Below, one piece after another: positions 1-12,800 of a stretch of DNA of 64,000 bases. The first letter of the stretch is position 1. The number at the start of each line of letters is the position of its first letter. Under the pieces are notes generated by a model. It ran no database searches and had not been told where the DNA came from. It worked only from the letters and a program-made list of their open reading frames with translations. The position numbers were made by a program, and so were the translations under genes. This stretch comes from Diprion similis (lineage: Eukaryota > Arthropoda > Insecta > Hymenoptera > Diprionidae), in the NCBI RefSeq assembly GCF_021155765.1, contig NC_060113.1, positions 7,765,001 through 7,829,000 on the forward strand, read 5' to 3'.

Positions 1-83
1 GGAACCCGACCCGAAAATAATAAATTTTTCCGACCCGAAGAATTCTGGAACCCACGCAGCCCTAATTTCAAGAACACACACAT

Positions 84-222
84 GGAAATTGATTCTGCGA
101 CAGCTAATTTTTCTCCCTAGCCAGTTACGTTGGCAATGAAGTGCAATTGGCGAATTTCAGCCCGTAGTACGTCACTCGGGATGTGTTAGGAATAATTAGC
201 TGTCGCAGCATCAATTTCTGAA
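84..222. repeat. Short inverted repeat (hairpin, MITE-like)
   Basis: The left arm at about 84-112 contains TTGATTCTGCGACAGCTAAT. The right arm at about 192-222 carries nearly the same sequence in reverse complement. About 80 bp separate the arms. No protein is encoded. It is probably the remains of a miniature inverted-repeat element; the target-site duplication was not resolved. Confidence 0.6.
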
Positions 223-1249
223 TATGTCTCTGCTTATCTATAGAATATCACTCAGATATTAACAAAAAGCATTTTCACCCTGCCTATCCCCCTATGGCCT
301 TTATTTAATTGGTGTGCAATATTTTTAGGTATTGTTAGATTAAAAGAAATTTTAGAGATCGATCAACGTTTATTGGAGATATGATGCCGACCGTGGAGCA
401 ACATTTTTTTTCTTAGTGTTGTGGATCACGCTATTTTTTATATAGTAATATTTGTAAAAACAAAGTAAAATAAATTTTTTTTATAAAGTTTAAATACCAA
501 CAAACAATGTGTATGATTTATTTTTATCAATTTCTATTGTTATCCCCACTTAAAAAAAAATTTTCTTGTAGCGCATTTTTGGCGCTGCTAGACGTACGTA
601 AGGCCTTAATATTTGAAACCCTGATTTGTCTCAAAGCCAAAGAAGAAAAATTACACATATTCGAGCCTTTGGTGAGGGGCATCGCCCTCTTCCGTGATCC
701 TTGCCTGCTTTACCAACTAATTAAATTTGCGGGAGTTTTCCCGTTAATTGTAAGCTTCTCAACTCAAAAACTGTCCGAACTAATGTATTAGCTGAGGTAG
801 GGTTTTCCCACAAACTTGACAATAACGTCAGTAAACTGGTAAACGAGTTATAGGAGTTATCGGGATACTGATGGCAATCACGTGTGTGCAGGTTCAGGGG
901 GTAGCACCGTCGGGCAGTTAATGCCCTGAGATTATCTGAGAAGTGGAATCGAATTTGCAACCACTTTTTTTCCACGTTAGCGCTTGTTTCATTCTTCCTT
1001 TGTTTATGCGTATTCCAAAAAAGTAAGTATATTGGATTAGCTATATGAAAAACATTACAAAAACATTTAATTTAATAATTATAATCTCAATTCGAATGCG
1101 GTATACTAATGAACACCAATTAATTCTACCAGAATAGATATTTTATGTATAACTTTTGTACAAGAAAGTTTAATATGAGAAGCACCGTTCACAATGCCAG
1201 TGCCAGCATATGATTTTGAATTTTTCGTAAATGCGCATCCACAAGACAA

Positions 1250-1720
1250 GCCGCAGTGTGTAAAATAAAAGATTTTTAATATGTGCGCATGCCGACTTGT
1301 TATTTCCACACTGTCCGCCCTACAGAAAATGATCGTGTGTTGAATTAGAAAAAGGTTATGACTGAAATTCAGTTGTAATTTATAGACATGAATTATTTTG
1401 TAAATTCGATAAAATATATAAAAAATCACATAGTAAATTACATAAGAACGAATCATCAAATATACTAGATAAAAAATCGTATAAAGATTCTACACTTCGC
1501 CATATGATTTTGAATCTAGTATATCTGATAATTCGTGCTTTTATAATATATTACGTGAGTTTTTATACATTTTATCGTACTTACGAGATAAATTATGTGA
1601 TAAATAACATGTCAATTTCAGTCATAACGTTTTATAATTCAACTTGCATGATCATTTTTAGTAAAGTGAAAATAGGGTGCTTCATGCACACTCCACAGGC
1701 TTTGAAAATCAATCATGCTG
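1250..1720. repeat. Degenerate long inverted repeat
   Basis: The two halves, meeting near 1480, are diverged reverse complements. Reading away from the centre, the minus strand of the left half and the plus strand of the right half give similar peptides (IRSYVIYYVIFYIFYR against IRAFIIYYVSFYTFYR). This symmetry explains the two open frames here, which are not genes. An old foldback element is the likely origin. Confidence 0.55.
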
Positions 1721-2043
1721 AAGTTAGTAACGTTATCATACGATTTAGGCTAAGGAAAAACTGTTACTTCGTAACTTCGAAATTATTTGAAATTCAGTAA
1801 ACCGTAATAAAACAAAACAAAGGCTCATATTATGAAATTTGAGTTCCTTCAGTCATTATAAAAATAAGAAAATAGCAATGTTTTTACCCCAATATTTCGG
1901 TACGGTAACGTTGCTAGCTTCAGCCTCGTAAAAATCAAACTTTCCAAGCGGGAGTGCGAAAATTTAATTGTCATATTTGAACATTGATAGAAATTCAGAC
2001 AATCATGTTATATCTTTTCGGTATTATTTAACAAAAGCAGCGG

Positions 2044-3583
2044 TTATGTATTTTTTAACAGAAGACTAATCGTTACATTTGAACATGAAAGATTAATTGT
2101 TACATTTGAACAATGATTGAAATTCAAAGATGTAGGTGTAAATGATGTGGATGATTCAGTGGTATTTTTTGAAGCCGATGCACCATGATTCACTTCAAAT
2201 TCATCTTCGCGACCTTTATCTTTTTGTGGTGATGGTGGTGCGGATGGAGAATCTACTTCGCTACTATCTAACGATGATATTGATGGACGACTATGCGCTG
2301 ATTCGGCAATCTGTTCGCAAGTTTTGGTCTTATTATTCATTGAGTCTTTAGTATATTCTTCTGCCGCTGGGTTAGATCTCCATTCGTCCTGCTGCTTCAA
2401 AGTTATGGGGTCAGTTTCAGCATCGACAATCGATGCGCCGTTATTCACTTCAAATTCATCGTCAAGGTTTTTTTCTTTTTTTGGCGATGGAGGTGCGAAT
2501 GTGGAATCTACACGGTTATTCCTAAAGGAAGACGTCGATGGACGTAGATGCACTGTTTCGGCAATCTGTTCGCAGATCTTGGTCTTTTTATTTAACGAAT
2601 CTTTAATATATTCTTCTGCCACTCGATTGGATCTCCATCCACCATGGCGCTTCAAAGTTGTGATATCAGCTCCAGCATTGGCAAGTAAAGTCACCGAAGT
2701 CCGCCGAAAACTATGGCCCGTATACGTCTCAGGCTCTGGCAAATTCAAGTAGGACGCAATTTGCTTTGGCATGCCGCCAAATTTGTTAATTCCGATAACT
2801 TGCTGCGTACACTTTCCGTTCTGATAATTTAAAAAAAATCTATTGGACATTACATTTTTTGGACGGAGGACAGAATATCTTTTAAAAATGTTGTAGAATT
2901 CTCCAACAACTGTGAATGATCGTAGTTTATTTGATTTAGATCGCCGAATTACTATTAACGCCATAGAGCCATTGTCGTCTATGTCTTTTATGGTTAGGTT
3001 ACAGAGCTCTTCTCTTCTACACGCTCCAGTCACTCCGAGAACTAGGGCAACCTGAATTGGAGACGGTAATTATTAATAAGCATGTTTTGACTTACAAGTA
3101 AATGGAGTAATTATTGCGGTTTACCTTTGTTGCCAAATATTGGTTATCGGGAGCATTATTGAGAAAATTTTCCACATCATTTGATGTCAAAACTTTCGAT
3201 TTTTTGCCATGATATCCAGTCGCTTGTCGTTTCAAAAATGCGCTCAATCTCGCGTAAGTACTCATGTCAACTTTGTGTTTAGCACCGATGGTACTTTTCA
3301 ACATCGAATAATGGCTCCATAACGTTGATGGCTTTAAAGTTTTTGATAATTCAATGAAATAAGCCATCAGGACGTGCTCAGAGAACGATGTCGTCTTTCT
3401 CGTTTTTTTCCACTGCATAAATTTTTCATAAACAGACTCGTACTTTTCTCGAGACCTCTGCGGCAATGTATTCGCTGCCAAATTGTTAACCGATTCTAGG
3501 ACATCTGGTGACGCATTGCTAACCGATTCTACGATATCTGGTTCCTCCTTGCAATCGACGAATTCGATTTCACTTACACTCAT
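2044..3583 (-). CDS. Crypton-like tyrosine recombinase, two exons
   Basis: Probable DNA recombinase of the Crypton type. Exon 1 is 3583-3125 and exon 2 is 3051-2044. The 73-nt intron is GT-AG and phase 0, giving 488 residues. The tyrosine recombinase core is visible: R165 in TGACRREEL, H266 and R269 in TGHSFRR, H289 and W292 in RHGGW, and Y301 in AEEYI. The N-terminal part (about 50-150) has the basic, core-binding-like character expected of the SAM-like domain. After the catalytic tyrosine an 85-residue segment is repeated (about 281-365 and 366-450). The second copy keeps a tyrosine (Y386) but changes the RHGGW motif to QQDEW. The tail is Ser/Thr/Pro-rich. No terminal inverted repeats were seen, as expected for Cryptons. 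It may be a recent transposon copy or a domesticated gene; the intact frame supports recent function. Assignment to the recombinase fold is firm, to Crypton likely. Confidence 0.8.
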
Positions 3584-4354
3584 CTTTTACTCTGTTAAGA
3601 GAAACGCTGCAAGACGCTAAGAAGTGATAAATAATATCCGACACAACGGTGAAAGTAACTGATTGATTAACCTAAATGCGTATCTCATGCCCCATTATGC
3701 CCGATGGCGTTACTGCGAGCACGCAAAACCAAGTTATCTGAGAGTGCGCAAGCGTGAAGAAAATTCTGGTGAGGAAATGGTATATTGCATGACGAGTACA
3801 GAAAGTAAGGGTGATATTCGTTGACTAGGATATTGCTACGCCGCCCTATCGGACTTGACTCGTACCTTTAAGTGTTCAAATAATTAAGCACGAAACTGTT
3901 GATTACAATTGTTTTGAAGAAGAAATTGCGTTTTTTCATACTTCGAGTACGCGGTATATTAAACCCAAAAAGTACGGACTTGAATTTTTATGTTTGCATT
4001 GTGATAAGGTTAGTTATCCACTGTTGAATATCAGTTTTCATTTACGCAAGAAACCTGAAAACTAATTGTATACAGTTCATCAGTTGCATTTATGGAATAA
4101 TTACATCAAAAAACTTAACGTAATACCTTAATTTTTTTAACTTTTAAACAGTAATAATCAACAGTGCTCTACTAAATTATTTGAAGCGCTGCTTAAAGAA
4201 AATTTTCAATATTCAATCCATTCAATCGACAATTTTGAATATGGAAGACATTGGCCGAAGATACATGCGTAAAATATGCAAATCTTCAAACGCTTGCAAC
4301 TAGTTGCATCATAGCAATATAAGTAATAGATCTCCCGAGTCATGGCGAGCGTAA

Positions 4355-4492
4355 GCGGCTGCGATAGTCGCGTAGAAAGAGTGAGCTGCATTGTAATAAC
4401 CATTGGCGTATCCTTGTCTTGTTCCATGCATGCCAGATAAGGATGCCTCTGTCTACAATGCTTGTTCTCTCTTTCTATGCGACTATCGCATT
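4355..4492. repeat. Inverted repeat with about 25-bp arms
   Basis: The left arm at 4357-4382 contains TGCGATAGTCGCGTAGAAAG. The right arm at about 4464-4492 is its near reverse complement, and about 85 bp lie between. It could fold into a hairpin. It is probably a small transposable-element relic. Confidence 0.55.
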
Positions 4493-5095
4493 TTTCCCTC
4501 ACTCCAACGGTCTACTCTTCAATTTTCTCAATTTGCAACTCATAGTAAGGGCGGAATCGTATAGTGTTTCCAACTGGCTGGGGTTTCCCTAGTTTTGAAT
4601 TCAATAACAAAGGCGCGAAAACCTAGGAAAAACGTATCTTGAAATAACACGAATTTTACGTTCCTGACTTCATGTAATTCCTATGTCCATGCACTAAGTT
4701 CGCACTGATGTGTTGTCGGACGGATACTCTTGGATAAAATAAGGAGTTAGACACCAAAATCCAGAGCGAGAATGTAGTTAGACGCACAGTCAGTAATTTG
4801 CGTCAAGTACCGATTGGGCATCAAATGGCAATGATCGATTTCCATTTAAAATCTCAGTCAACGTCTCAGGTATCCCGGGAAAAGGGGAATAATTATAGAA
4901 TTAAATATTTAAGTTTTCTTACCTTTATTAAGTGGCTGCAACTTTGATAAAATGTTGCCCTGATGAATTGGTGTTGAGCGAGAGAAATCATACTTGAAGT
5001 TATGCGCAATCAAATTGAATAATTAATTCCAAGAGTATAAAACACTTGAAATTTTATTTCATCGGATTTATTTTATACTTTTCATCACTTTGGGC

Positions 5096-5400
5096 GGTAT
5101 GAGAAAAGTATTGGTTTCGGTGAAAAATCACTTTTTCTAATTTCATTGATTCTTTACGTTTTCGAACCTCTAGAACGTGAAAACAGGTTTTTAGAAACTC
5201 GATCCGGATGTTCTTCTGTTGGTCTGTCTGATAAACTCCCGCGATGATCTCGAAAACGGCTCGATCGGCTCGATGAAAAAATTTGAAACTCACAGGATTT
5301 TACAATCAAATAATGGGTTTGAAAAATTGCCAGATCTCATTAACTTCCGGTTCTACCGGAAACAAATCGATTTTCAATGTCTTGCTGAAATACATACAGG
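5096..5400 (+). repeat. Dispersed repeat A, copy 1
   Basis: About 300 bp matching, in opposite orientation, the sequence at about 59341-59605. Shared blocks include GTTTTCGAACCT and ATTTGAAACT-CACAGGATTTTACAATCAAAT (one mismatch), in the same order. The open frames across it are shadows of the repeat. The family was not identified. Confidence 0.65.
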
Positions 5401-5829
5401 TGCATTCAAGTTAGCAAACGCGAATAATTTGAAAATAAAATATTTCCGAGATAAATGTTTCAAACAATAGTTTTATCCTCAGTTTTGTCATCTTCAAAGC
5501 GGGTTCTAGAGACTACAATTTTTTTTACATTGGCGGAGGAGTTCACGGTCACGTTTAGGTAATCTTCGCTTTTTAAAATCAATACCCCAATTTTTTAAAC
5601 ATTCATCTTGAATCTGAGAAAACAAACAATTTTTGTTTTAACCGTTTTTTTCTTCCTTCCAATTGTTTGCGAGTGATGAATCATTTTCAAAATTTTTTTC
5701 ATGCGAATATCTCGAAGGAAAAGTTTATAAAAATGTGTCAACTACACACGAGAAGCAAGAATCTAAATTCTCCTCTCTTTTGTTTTTCCTCCTCCACGTC
5801 TTCTTTTGCTCGGAATTTGTGATTAAAAA

Positions 5830-6050
5830 AAATACCGATTCTATTTACACTTGTAATTTGTAATTAAGACAAAAATCGATCTTAATTACGTTCGTAATTT
5901 GTAATTCAAATGTTTCTTATTAGAAATTATAATTGTAATTAGTATTTTTTTAATCTTCGAACTACAAATTGATATTGTAATTAGAAATATTTTAATTACA
6001 AATTGCAAATTACATTTGGAATTTATAATTAGAATATAATTTATTGAAAA
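5830..6050. repeat. AT-rich stretch with repeated AATTTGTAATT words
   Basis: Words such as GTAATTTGTAATT and TAATTACAAATT recur in both orientations over about 220 bp. Several can pair into hairpins. No gene is present. It could be a decayed AT-rich miniature element. Confidence 0.45.
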
Positions 6051-6491
6051 AACTCCCAATATTGAGTTGAAGTTGAACACTAATAGGTGAAAAATTAGGC
6101 GAATACACATGGAAAATGGATTGACGTGTAAAATTTATTTATAAAATATAAATTGATTTCAAACAAACTTAAGTATAACTCTTTGGTAGTGTCCATTATT
6201 TATAATATTCATCAAAAATAGAAAAGATTGACTCAATGTTTTTGCATTATAATTATACGAACATCTACCATATTATAATTATAACGAAATAGTTTAATTA
6301 TACGACATAAATAATATGCATGGGCAATCTGCCTTTGTTTTAGTGAACTAATAGAAGCCGAGTAAACAAATTTCTTTTCTATTTGAATGACTCGATTAGG
6401 ACTAAGAAATAAAATGTCAATGTGAGTAAACATAACTGTAAAATCAACAAAAATTAGGAAGAAAATAATATTCACTTGACTATCAGCATGT

Positions 6492-6632
6492 TTAACCTTT
6501 AGACTGTCGGAAAGTCTAAATACAGTCTCCATTTTTGATCGGAACATCACATATGTTATATATAAGATAATATGTGGAGTTCCGATCACAGGCAGAGACT
6601 ATATATAGACTTTACAGCAATCTAAAGGTTAA
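6492..6632. mobile_element. Small TTAA-flanked inverted-repeat element (piggyBac-like MITE)
   Basis: The ends are TTAACCTTTAGACTG on the left and, in reverse complement, TTAACCTTTAGATTG on the right. The similarity continues inward for about 35 bp (AAAGTCTA, AGTCTC). A second nested palindrome around 6537-6595 has GATCGGAAC arms. TTAA at both ends with CC following is the pattern of piggyBac target sites and termini. At 141 bp it cannot encode a transposase. Confidence 0.6.
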
Positions 6633-6824
6633 GGATGAAAAATAATTGCGACAGTAAAACTAATTATCATCGTCTACATAAAACACGAAAGCTTCGTTTC
6701 GTTTGCCCTTATATCAACTTAGGTAATTTACATCTATATGCTTACATATCACGGGTGTTTCGTCATTTGGTTAGATTCATTTATAGTGTTTTATAAAATG
6801 CTTAAATATTGATGTCTTGAACAT

Positions 6825-9800
6825 TTAATTACCGAACGTGCCACCGCGACCTAGATGAAATGATTTTTCGTATATAAATAAACGGTGACAACATAGTTTA
6901 GTACAGCTAATTCAAATGACAAATCGTACTCACCACGACCAATTGGCGGAAACTTTTCGAGAGTAGCCTTTCTCAAAGCGACTCCCCTACCACCTAAACC
7001 AAGAATTACAGTAAAAGTCGATTAGATTACTTTATTAGAGCCTCGAGAAGTGAAATTTTTTCTAAATGTATTTGAGACTATTAATGTTTAAAGTAAAAAG
7101 ACGTTTACCAATCGCTGGGAAGTTCGTGTGATCCATATTCGGTACTTTCACGGTGTCGCTTACGCTCATGGCAAAACCTGTTAAGAAAAAAAATCTTCAT
7201 ATATGAAACATGTGCAAAATTGATGAAGTGCGGATTTCACTTTGGTGTCACGTCCAGTATGAATAGGGTAAAATACTTGATTTTATCCGTGAGTAAGGGC
7301 ATGCAGGATCCATTTTGGACTTTCTCACTGGTAGGAAATTTAAATTGTATCATTCAAGAGTAAAAAAAGAAATTACGAAATTATTTCTGTGCAGTAATAA
7401 ATTGAATTCAAAGATTTTTACTGCAAAGTTTCTTACTTGGTCCATTCGGTAGCCGAAGCGGTCTTTCCACCTTCTTCTACTGAAAGAAATTACAATTTAA
7501 CAAATTGAATAATAAAAACAGAAACATTGAAATAAGAACACGTTCAGCATTCATGACTTACCGCAAAAGTAGAAGCAGATTGAGAACTAGTGTTTGCTGG
7601 CTTCGCATCACGTTTATTCTCTGGTACATTCGAATTTGGCAATTTACTATGATCTATAATTTTCAATGGCTGAGAATTTTGTCGCCGTTCTTGCTCTTCC
7701 TTGTAAGTACGTGCAGAGGTTTTCAACCTATGTTCTTCGGTCACCTAAAGAAAAAACACATTAATGTATTATTTAAAATCAAAAACCAGCGGCAAAAGTC
7801 ATATGATTTGAAAAGGCCAATCTTAGAACTTTCCACTGTTTTCATTACTCATCTTTCGATCGAGTTTCGTTTCTGCAAATAACTCAGGGATGACTTGACA
7901 AATTTTGATTGAAATCTAGTCAGCTCTATGTTCAGAAAACTGCACTAAATGAGACCAGACTCATAAAAAAACCGTTCGTTTGTTTTTATAGTATCATTGC
8001 ATGAAAAATTAACACACAAACACCCTGATGATAGTATAAAAATAATTCACTGCTTTATTAGGAGTAAATTTCCAATTACCCCTGTCATAGATGCCATTCC
8101 AGATACACTTTCAGTCGTCAAATGGTCTTTTACACTTGCTCTGTTTTCCTTCAAATTCCTTATGTCATTAACGTCGGTATCCAGCGGACAATGGAATCCG
8201 GGCTTCATTTCAATGCCCACATCCAAGCAGCAGAAATCGCATATGGTATATGCCCACCGAGTCACGACAGATAAGCTACAATGTATTTTTGCTGCATCTA
8301 TATTTTCATGGTACTGAAAATGAAGTGTTTCTGCATTAGTATAAAAGTGACCAAGTAAGAAATTGAAATATCGAATGCTTTTCACCCTTTATTGCCTAAA
8401 TCGAAAGCATTATTGATCCTATGATTACTCTTTCCGGAGATTGTGATGTGATTCAACATTAGAACCATATTTCTTCTGAATAATTATAATTATAATTATA
8501 ATAGCTTTATTTTGCTGCATGTATATGTGGTCACATTAAAGCAAGGTTTTTGGGTCAAGTCAATAACCAGAAGAAATTATTTTCACTTTGATAAAGATCT
8601 TAAAGTTATTTAACTCTTGTAAGTTATCATCTTCAATAATAATTAAAAAAAAAAAAAAAAAAAAAAAAACATAAACGTGAACTGCACAGGATTAAGATTG
8701 AAGGTGTACATTAATTGTACACCTATTTGTTTTTGGTATACTACACTTACGTCACATGCGATACCTGACGCATAGTCGAAAGTATCCCTGTGTATTTGTT
8801 CATCTGCTAATGTAGGCGCTGGGAAACCGACAGTGTTAATCATCATTGCAGCAGCGTTGCGAATGTGAAAAAAAAGTGTCTCCAGTCTATAAACTCGGAA
8901 AATGTCCGCTGTTTGGCCTGCAATAGAATATCAATTAATGCAAAATCAAGCCCAAATGTAGTAGAACAAAAAAATGAGAACTGAATAAGTATTGTATTTA
9001 CTGCCACTCCATCAGTAAATTAAATTGTGTACAATGTATTGTGAGGAATAACATTCAACAGTTAAGTAAAAACATTTCCTGTCAGCTTCATATCCTGACG
9101 TTGATTGTACTTCAAAATAATAAATAATGAATCATTGAATAGTTGCTTGCTAGTAATCAAAGTATTTATTTACCAATAGTGTTGGCCATTCGGCTCAATA
9201 GTCCAGGCACAATTTCCTCGACACCTGTTGTAGTGTAGAGTGGTGGTAATTCATCGCCAATTGTTTCAGGTTTTAGTAAGGTTTTCAATCGCTGATACAT
9301 GATGCTGAAATTTTTTTGACCGCCAGGTGGATTGGGACTAATCTTATGAGTGTCCTCTGAGTGCTGTAAAGCATCAGATGCGTAGCCCATTGGAACATCT
9401 ATGTCGATGATTTCGTGGTAAGTTTTTCCAACTCCATCCTTAAGCGAGAACTCAGCGACAGCAAACTCAATAGGATAAAAATCGCCTTCCCCATTAGGAA
9501 GGAGCTTTCGACAAAGCCAGTTCACATGAATGAAGTAAAACTTCTTGTTGATCAAGCCTATAAACAAATGGGAGTTTAAAATTGTAATCCAATACTACCG
9601 AGCAGTCCGTATATTAATAGTAACAGCAGCTAGTCGTCAATGTGTTTTCAATGTGTTTACATGCACGTGCACCATACATAAAGAAATGATCGCTTTCTGG
9701 TTTTCAATCACATTCCGTGACGATAGTGTCGCTTTTGTAAAGTCAGAATTTATGTTCAGGCATAATAACTTCATGATTGTAATCCTTGTTGAATAGCAAT

Positions 9801-12800
9801 ACCCTACATTTTTTCATACTTCCATATAAATACGTATAATCCAAGCAGCCATATTGAAGTCACATAAGTAGCGCCACTCTACCCCTGATAATACGTTTCA
9901 TTGTCAATAATAATAAGATTTAATGAGCTTGAATTGTGTGACGTTAACTGTTTGAGTCCATTGTAATGCAAATTTCCAATGGGGTCTGGAAATAGGTGTG
10001 CATCTAACAAAGTATTTTCGTGAAAAATGAGTAATTTTACAACTTTACAATTGTCTGAAATTTGTAACTCAAACTCAACTGTTTCAAAATCATTCTAAAA
10101 TTGCATAATTAAGGTTTGTGAATTTAATTTAGGAGTAAAACACCGTCGAAATTGTTTACACTACGTCTCCATTTCCTCAAAATCTCCATAAATTTTATTC
10201 TAACATTACCTTGCAATATCTTCAAACTCACCCTCAAAATGTTTATACTTCTGCATTACTTGTAAAGATCCTAAGAAATCTTCGAAAATGTCTGAGAATC
10301 CGACGAAATTGTTCTGCAATTTTGCCCCATTATCTCTATATATCTCCTAATATTACCCGCTCGTTGTACCGATTGTACGTTAAATTTTCATTCGGATAAC
10401 CCCCTCTAATTCAATGTTTGCATCCGTTACCATTCCTAACTTTGATCTCAAGACTATTCATCCTACAGTGATCCTACGTGCTACAGAGTTTGGAGTTTCA
10501 TTTTGCTATGAGACCACTCTCTTTTGGTAGCAAAATATTTCAACCTTACACAAACTTAATGTTCAAGTGTTACACAATACCAAACAAGATTTAATGATCT
10601 AACATAAAGTGATAATACAGTCATATTGAATCGGACGGTATGTGAATTACATGTCAACGAAGCTCAATATCGTATTATAACTCATAAAAGGGGAATGTGC
10701 CGACCCTGAATAGAGTAGCAAGTAGGTGACTTACCAAGGCATATGTTCGAGTACTCAGCCAGCGTAGCATAAATATGGAAATTCAAAATTTAGAAACGCA
10801 ATAAGATAATTACAAACAGGCAGAGTTATATATCGCAAGAGAAAGTCACAATGCGCATGTTCTAGTCTCATGTGATAGGCATATAGTTTGAGTTTGAAAG
10901 CAGCTACTGTCTTCGATTCCGTAATAGACTCTTAAGGTTATTTCAAAAAGAGTTTTTATAGCTGGTAATTCAAAAAACAGAGATCTACTGCTTCAGTGCC
11001 TCCAAAACCATTACATGAGCTGTAACTTCGATTGCTTGAATTACACACAAGGATCATTTTTTTGATAAATCATCTTATGGTATCCAACCGTCTCTTTTAC
11101 AAAGCGATACATCTCAATTTAAGTTGATACAGTGCTAATACATATCTAACGCATGATCCACAGCTGCGCAAAAGTCAATGCTGGGAAAAACGAGTACAGT
11201 GATTAGCCAATTGCGAAGAATAAGAGCAAAGTTTTATGGATTTTCTACCAGGTGGTCTAACATCACATGGATTGTATGGTAGATAGTGATGATGTAGTTG
11301 TTCCAAGAGAGATCAGTGGTCTGTACTAGACCAAAATTACGAGTGCTGTTCAAGTATGGGAAAACATTACCATCCACCGTAATGTGGGAGTTGCTCACAA
11401 GGTTCAGACATAAAACTACGTAGAGCTATTAGAAAATAGGGTTTCAGTATTTCCAAAATTTATTTGCAAACAGTTGCTCTCCATCCATTCATACATAGCG
11501 TGGACATCCTCGGCAACAGATCTAATCCCTTCTAGTTTGTCATTCGGGGGAGGGAAGAAGGTGTTAAATTGGTAGAATTAAATGATCAGCGTGAAGTAGA
11601 TGCCTTCGGTATTGAATCAAGTTTGGAAACCCGTTAATAAAAATAGAGAACAGCAGAGAACCTAGAACAGAATGCTGTGGAATCTGGATTGCACATAATC
11701 TCATAGCAATATCGATCCGACAGATCCGATTCCTTAAGTTGCAGAAAAATTTAGCATAACAGACTGTATCAAACATCTCTCTTCAATTAGAAAGCATGAT
11801 TAAAGAAATCTTACGATCATTCAGAGCGCATTTCATGGCTGTGACGAAACCTAGATTCAAAGGAATCTAACAAGCCGATAAATACCAGGTAATCAGTATA
11901 CTGTCGATACATAATTGGTTCAATGTCCTTGGACAAGGTGCATAGATTACAGATGAGCAGTAAAATGCTAAGAACTAAAGCATGTGGGATTTTAATAATA
12001 AGTTGGGATTCTTTTCTACATCGACAAGAAATCCGAATAAGTAAGCAAGTGGTTGTAAACCTCTAACATCGGCGCAGACAAAACTGGCATCACAACTTTG
12101 ACGAAAATACTTGGCAGTCCGTCAGCTCTTCTAGAGATTCGTTTCGGTTTTGGAAAATAGTAGGTGCTTCTCAAAACTCGACAATAATACATATACTTAA
12201 AACAAACGCATTTGTTGGTAAAAAACAGGATCAAGGAAAATCTGTTCCATAATGCTGACAGGAGTTCCTAGAGATAGCCTTGCCAAAATAGCATGATTAA
12301 GGGAGTGCCTTAGTCGATTTCGACATTGTTGCATATATCTCCAAATATCGAAGTCCACGTCCCTCTAACGCGAAAAAGGACTGAACAACTCCATTCTATA
12401 CTCAATTCTGAACAAAAACACTATAGTACATTTTCATGTGACAAAAAACTAACAACATGGCATGAATTCTATGAATTTACTATTGCAATTTCGTAGAATT
12501 CGTGCCATTTCTTCATTTCTGCGTCTAATGAAAATGTATTTTTGTTCAAAATTGCGTATCGAATAGGACTGTCGAGCTTTTTAGCGTTTTTCAAATACGT
12601 GGGCTTAAAAATTTGAAGATGTATAAACTCCGTCGAAAACGATAAGGGCACCCACTGAATGGTTCAAACTTACCATCAATGTGATTCGACATGCTGACTG
12701 TCATTTTAATGTAGTCATTCATATTATCTTCGAAGTCCTGTTTTCTTTTGGCTTCCTTTTCTATGAGTGTGATCGGCACTCCTTGCGAAGTGTACTTTTG

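Larger units (their letters stand above)
1..2043. other. Gene-free left flank
   Basis: No convincing coding region is visible on either strand. The few open frames are short, AT-rich and without recognisable domains. The stretch holds a short hairpin near its left end and a long degenerate inverted repeat around 1250-1720, both listed separately. The first 60 bases look like the edge of an interspersed repeat, with repeated GACCCGA words. Confidence 0.6.
3584..6824. other. Intergenic, repeats only
   Basis: This lies between the recombinase gene and the 3' end of maelstrom. No gene was recognised. It contains an inverted repeat at 4355-4492, one copy of a dispersed repeat at about 5096-5400, an AT-rich stretch at 5830-6050 and a TTAA-flanked miniature element at 6492-6632. 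The promoter of the recombinase gene would lie just above 3583. The 3' UTR of maelstrom should extend down from 6824. Confidence 0.6.

Noticed and set aside
1106-1800. Two frames on opposite strands, 117 and 98 codons
   Set aside because: They are mirror images of an inverted repeat and are rich in I, Y and F from AT-rich DNA.
6858-6933. Maelstrom exon 9 reading on to a TAG instead of splicing
   Set aside because: The frame stays open for 22 more codons, but GTGAGT is a strong donor and the next exon restores the family's GRGRGG ending in phase.
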